From Legionella genomosp. 1 (GTDB lineage Bacteria > Pseudomonadota > Gammaproteobacteria > Legionellales > Legionellaceae), in contig CAMBHM010000119.1 in NCBI GenBank assembly GCA_945867185.1, forward strand, positions 1 through 5,110: a stretch of 5,110 nt of DNA, read 5' to 3'. Below, in pieces: positions 1-5,110 of this stretch (positions are counted from its first letter, which is position 1; each line of letters opens with the position of its first letter). The position numbers and the translations under genes were made by a program. Under the pieces are notes generated by a model. It worked only from the letters and a program-made list of their open reading frames with translations. It was not told where the DNA came from and searched no databases.

Positions 1-1
1 T

Positions 2-2122
2 GATTTTCGCACACACCGACGGTACAAAACCATGCTGGTCGCAAGTGCCCCTGAACTAGCCAAGCGATTATACCAACACAATCCTGCTTTAAGACAACTA
101 TCAGAGCATCTATCCCTTCTCGATGGAAAAGGCCGAACACCCTTCGAGGTTTTATCATCCCTCACACAAGCCCTTCGTATGGGGGGGTCGGCGATGACTG
201 GCGCTACCTATGCAAGTGAGGGGGCGGAAAGAGCCTTCGAGGCCTTTCAGGACTATATGAAGTTTCTTCCTGTCGAAACACGAAATGCTTTGTTGTCGCT
301 ATATGGAGCCAACGGTCACTCCCTGACCGCCGTTATCGGGCACTTAGAAGACCAGCAGTGTATTGAAATAGGCGCACAGATGCTTCAGTCTATCCTCGAC
401 GCCCCGAGCAATCAAACCATTTTAAACACCCACCCCATGCTCTCAACAGCGCATCTAGCCAGCCTCCAAAAAAACTACAAAGGTCAACTGCGCTGTCCTG
501 TTGAGGTCCTCTTTGAAGAACCCACTGAGCGGGATAGAAGCGCCATTATGCGTAAAGATAAAATCGTATTGGTTCTCAAAGAAGGGATCTTGCAACTGTG
601 TTATTGCAACGACGATGAAACGTATACACAACAGACCATCGAATCTCGCGCTTTACACAGTCTGTGTTTAGCCCTCTCCACTCAAGAAACACCCAGCCTA
701 CCTACTCATGAAGGAAAAAGAGTTAAACAGATCCCTCAGGATTTGTTTCGAATACAGAGCCTTCTTCTTTCATTAGGTGTCATGGGTTATCGATCGCTTC
801 CCACAAGTGCCATGGAAAGCACCATAGCATTGCCTACTGCAGGTCTTGAAAAAGCCATCCATAAGATTGTGTTATCTAACGCTTATGACTACCTCAACTT
901 GCTGATCCATTTTCAATCAACACTGTATGCCTCCTTGATACAGCATGCAAAAATGCCACGATCTGAGTTACCAGTGCAATTGATTGACATGATAAACGAT
1001 AACGTACTCAACGAAGAGCAAAAAAGTGCTTTTTTCAAAGCCTTGTTGTGTAATCACGAAAAAATCACGAGGCGGAATACGATTGATTTTATTATTCAAT
1101 GCCGCGTATCGTACCCCACTCTTTTATCGCTCGCACCCATAGAGATGCGCCTTGCTTTAGTGAAAGAAAAAAATAGTTATGGTGAGACACTACTCCACCA
1201 AGTGAGTTTAAATGTGGAGTCCTTGCGACTCATCTTGGAGCTCTTACCCGAATCAGCTCGTCTTGAAGCAGTGATAGAAGGAGGCGCGACGCTACTCCAT
1301 GGCGCCGTTTCAAATCCAGACTCCTTGCGGCTCATCTTAGGGCTCTTACCCGAACCAGCTCGTCTTAAAGCAGTGATAGAAAGAAATCGTTATGGCAAGA
1401 CGCTACTCCATAGCGCCGTTTCAAATCCCGACTCCTTGCGGCTCATCTTGGAGCTCTTACCCGAATCAGCTCGTCTTGAAGCGGTGATGGCAGAAGATAA
1501 GTGCAGTAAGACACTACTTGATAAGCGGGGTCGTCTACTATACCGTATAGAAGAAAACAAGTGTCATAGACTACTCCATGAAGCGGCCTCAACTCCCAAT
1601 TCCTTACTGATCATCTTGGCTTTATATCCAGAACACCTTCGTCTCAAAGCAATGAAAGAAAAAACCGTAGATGGTTTCGCGATACTTGAGTCCTACATAA
1701 CTTCAGGAACAAATCCCGTTTATCTAAGCCGGTTATTAGCGTTGATCCCAAGTCCTTTGGAAAAAATAAAATGGATGACCACGATAGCACAGATCAAGTA
1801 TGCAAACTGGTTTAATGGATCACAGATCCGTGGGGCAAATGGATTGTTTACATTCATACGTCATGGTACTCATGGACAACAGCGAGCAAAAAACCTAGAG
1901 CAGACTGTTTTTGGCGCACAAACCCTCGAGGCCGCTACCACAAGCATCAATGATTTTTTGCGTGATCCCAAAACCCGTTACCATCAACATTCATTTGCTG
2001 CGTTTCTCTTAGACGAGATAAAAACCATTACAGACACCCCATGGGTGCAGTTTCAAAGTACGCTTACAGATGAACGCTATAAAAAGGAGAGAGTTAATCA
2101 AACAATTGCGCCATCCACTTAA
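2..2122 (+). CDS. Ankyrin-like leucine-rich repeat protein, effector-like, probably 5'-partial
   Basis: Function is not known. The first ATG is at 32 (696 residues from there), but the same frame is open for ten more codons to the window edge and no Shine-Dalgarno sequence precedes the ATG, so the true start may lie further left. Numbering from that ATG, residues 1-350 are a mostly helical, leucine-rich region without a recognised catalytic motif. Residues 386-586 are a tandem array with a 37-residue period, with 'TLLH..V.NP.SLRLIL.LLPE.ARL.AV' as its core, and residues 350-385 look like a worn extra unit. The period is longer than the 33 residues of a classical ankyrin repeat, but the TLLH start and paired short helices resemble one. 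Residues 587-696 form a basic C-terminal cap. There is no signal peptide or transmembrane segment, so a soluble protein is expected. Similar proteins occur in Legionellales, where many are type IV secretion substrates; that role here is inference. The protein may originally have been longer at its C-terminus (see 2098-2235). Confidence 0.8.
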   Translation, partial: DFRTHRRYKTMLVASAPELAKRLYQHNPALRQLSEHLSLLDGKGRTPFEVLSSLTQALRMGGSAMTGATYASEGAERAFEAFQDYMKFLPVETRNALLSLYGANGHSLTAVIGHLEDQQCIEIGAQMLQSILDAPSNQTILNTHPMLSTAHLASLQKNYKGQLRCPVEVLFEEPTERDRSAIMRKDKIVLVLKEGILQLCYCNDDETYTQQTIESRALHSLCLALSTQETPSLPTHEGKRVKQIPQDLFRIQSLLLSLGVMGYRSLPTSAMESTIALPTAGLEKAIHKIVLSNAYDYLNLLIHFQSTLYASLIQHAKMPRSELPVQLIDMINDNVLNEEQKSAFFKALLCNHEKITRRNTIDFIIQCRVSYPTLLSLAPIEMRLALVKEKNSYGETLLHQVSLNVESLRLILELLPESARLEAVIEGGATLLHGAVSNPDSLRLILGLLPEPARLKAVIERNRYGKTLLHSAVSNPDSLRLILELLPESARLEAVMAEDKCSKTLLDKRGRLLYRIEENKCHRLLHEAASTPNSLLIILALYPEHLRLKAMKEKTVDGFAILESYITSGTNPVYLSRLLALIPSPLEKIKWMTTIAQIKYANWFNGSQIRGANGLFTFIRHGTHGQQRAKNLEQTVFGAQTLEAATTSINDFLRDPKTRYHQHSFAAFLLDEIKTITDTPWVQFQSTLTDERYKKERVNQTIAPST
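1187..1789 (+). repeat. Tandem 111-base (37-codon) coding repeats
   Basis: The array lies inside the left-hand gene and encodes its ankyrin-like units. Unit starts, taken at the codon opening the 'TLLH'-like motif, are 1187, 1289, 1400, 1511, 1568 and 1679. Spacings are 102, 111, 111, 57 and 111 bases, all multiples of three, so the frame is kept. The units at 1289 and 1400 match at 82 of their first 90 bases. Parts of units one and three (1220-1273 against 1433-1486) match at 52 of 54 bases. The first unit lacks three codons, the one at 1511 is a 19-codon remnant, and those at 1568 and 1679 are diverged. The pattern fits recent duplication in the middle of an older array. Confidence 0.85.
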
Positions 2123-2235
2123 AAAAAGATTTTTCTCAAATCAAAGATCATCCAAATGCTTATCTGGTTTCTGATGATCTTGAAGTTGGGATTGGGCAGC
2201 GGATCCCATTATGGTTGTTTGGGTTTACAAGTTAG
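2098..2235 (+). pseudogene. Possible frameshifted tail of the repeat gene, or a gene remnant
   Basis: Just past the repeat gene, in the next lower frame (-1 relative to it), 45 codons run without a stop to TAG at 2233-2235. From about 2119 they read LKKDFSQIKDHPNAYLVSDD and then continue with LEVGIGQRIPLWLFGFTS. The mix of acidic, glycine and hydrophobic residues looks like real protein, whereas the repeat gene's own frame continued past its stop gives hydrophobic, low-quality sequence. No start codon with a ribosome binding site is visible. The simplest reading is that one base was lost between about 2098 and 2119, which moved the stop of the repeat gene forward to 2120. A remnant of another gene, or chance, remains possible. 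It ends 12 bases before the convergent fadH stop. Confidence 0.3.
2144..2181. other. 9-base inverted repeat in convergent gap
   Basis: AAGATCATC (2144-2152) is matched exactly by GATGATCTT (2173-2181) across a 20-base loop, in the 125-base gap between two convergent stop codons. The stem is A+T rich and the loop is long. There is no T-run directly after either arm; the nearest, on the minus strand, is T7 at 2127-2121, about 16 bases beyond the stem. It could help end fadH transcription, but it is a poor intrinsic terminator. The arms also fall within the coding-looking frame at 2098-2235, so the repeat may be incidental. Confidence 0.2.
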
Positions 2236-2247
2236 GATCGCTTTGCT

Positions 2248-4916
<2,669 letters not shown>

Positions 4917-4921
4917 AAGAG

Positions 4922-4926
4922 TCCTT
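4922..4926 (-). promoter_or_regulatory. Ribosome binding site of queC
   Basis: Read on the minus strand, AAGGA lies five bases (CTCTT) before the ATG at 4916. This is a good Shine-Dalgarno match at ideal spacing. It supports the downstream start over the ATG at 4961 and TTG at 4964, which have only the end of purA in front of them. It sits six bases after the palindrome at 4933-4952, so a hairpin there would leave the site exposed. Confidence 0.75.
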
Positions 4927-4932
4927 GTTGAT

Positions 4933-4952
4933 GGTTGGGCCAAGGCCCAACC
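4933..4952. repeat. REP-like palindrome between purA and queC
   Basis: Nine-base arms GGTTGGGCC (4933-4941) and GGCCCAACC (4944-4952) are exact inverted repeats around a two-base centre, 8 bases after the purA stop and just before the queC ribosome binding site. The RNA would fold into a strong G+C-rich hairpin. There is no T-run on either side, so it is not a standard terminator. The sequence type (GGTTGGGC...GCCCAACC) recalls small dispersed palindromes common in bacterial genomes, so a REP-type element is likely; this rests on resemblance, as only one copy is visible here. In the mRNA it could protect purA from 3' decay or set relative expression of purA and queC. Confidence 0.6.
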
Positions 4953-4960
4953 TATGGGCA

Positions 4961-5110
4961 TCAATGAAATGGATGGCGCAACATAATGGTTGAATCTCGC
5001 TCTGCCCCTGTTGAAATGATATCAATAGGCACTTCTAATAAGGCTTCGATCCGATTTAAATAGGCACGGGCGTTTTTTGGCAACGCATCCAATGATTTCA
5101 GATCTTCTGT
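4961..5110 (-). CDS. purA: Adenylosuccinate synthetase, C-terminal end (partial)
   Basis: Only the last 49 codons and the TGA stop (4963-4961) are in the window; the gene continues beyond the right edge. PurA joins IMP and aspartate using GTP to make adenylosuccinate, the first committed step to AMP. The visible end reads [19 protein letters not shown], then [20 protein letters not shown], then PFH. This closely matches the conserved PurA C-terminus, where a short helix leads into a [17 protein letters not shown] segment. The usual Pro after STG is Ala here, a mild change. The stop codon shares its A with an upstream in-frame ATG of the queC frame (TGATG), but the real queC start is 44 bases on. 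Gene order and spacing make it the upstream member of a purA-queC-fadH transcription unit. Confidence 0.93.
   Translation of the reverse strand, partial: TEDLKSLDALPKNARAYLNRIEALLEVPIDIISTGAERDSTIMLRHPFH

Noticed and set aside
2106..2117. TTGCGCCATCCA near the end of the repeat gene also occurs on the minus strand near the end of purA (about 4971-4982)
   Set aside because: A shared 12-mer is expected about once by chance in a window of this size, and the flanks do not match further in a meaningful way.
2120..2128. Programmed -1 frameshift at A AAA AAG, which would lead into the shifted tail
   Set aside because: The slippery heptamer (2122-2128) comes after the in-frame TAA at 2120-2122, so ribosomes would stop before slipping. 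Changes in the A-run length would not remove this stop either.
2123..2247. Bidirectional intrinsic terminator between the convergent genes
   Set aside because: Only an A+T-rich stem with a 20-base loop and weak A/T runs are present; no G+C-rich hairpin directly followed by a T-run is seen on either strand.
4917..4960. preQ1 riboswitch ahead of queC
   Set aside because: The hairpin here closes on a loop of only two to six bases and lacks the longer loop and A-rich pseudoknot tail that a preQ1-I aptamer needs. The gap is also too short for the larger class II.
4917..4964. Longer queC N-terminus starting at ATG 4961 or TTG 4964
   Set aside because: The extra residues come from the palindrome and the gap. 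QueC homologues start at [11 protein letters not shown], and the AAGGA site is placed for the ATG at 4916.

Overview
The window looks like a piece of a gammaproteobacterial chromosome with moderate G+C, most plausibly from the Legionellales (Legionella, Berkiella or Coxiella relatives). This placement is inferred from the style of a long leucine-rich repeat protein with ankyrin-like 'TLLH' motifs at the left, which recalls the repeat-containing effector-like proteins of intracellular Legionellales. The three housekeeping genes beside it are gammaproteobacterial in type. No species can be named from the sequence alone.

Layout. Positions 2-2122 (+) hold the repeat protein, whose frame is open to the left edge, so its true start may lie outside. 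Its core is a tandem array of 37-codon units, some still about 90% identical in DNA. A 125-base convergent gap (2123-2247) follows. It has no convincing terminator but contains a short, coding-looking reading frame (2098-2235) in a different frame from the repeat gene, possibly an eroded tail. From 4245 down to 2248 (-) lies a full-length 2,4-dienoyl-CoA reductase of the FadH type. From 4916 down to 4242 (-) lies queC (7-cyano-7-deazaguanine synthase). From the right edge down to 4961 (-) lies the last 49 codons of purA (adenylosuccinate synthetase).

The three minus-strand genes are tightly packed as purA-queC-fadH. The purA-queC gap is 44 bases and contains a perfect 9-base inverted repeat that looks like a dispersed REP-type palindrome. 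queC and fadH overlap by four bases (ATGA), which implies translational coupling. The products serve different pathways (AMP synthesis, queuosine precursor synthesis, and beta-oxidation of unsaturated fatty acids), so this looks like a housekeeping transcription unit rather than a dedicated system.

I see no RNA gene, CRISPR array, insertion sequence or defence system. The most notable parts are the repeat protein with its recently duplicated units, the possible broken tail after it, the palindrome between purA and queC, and the tight queC-fadH junction.
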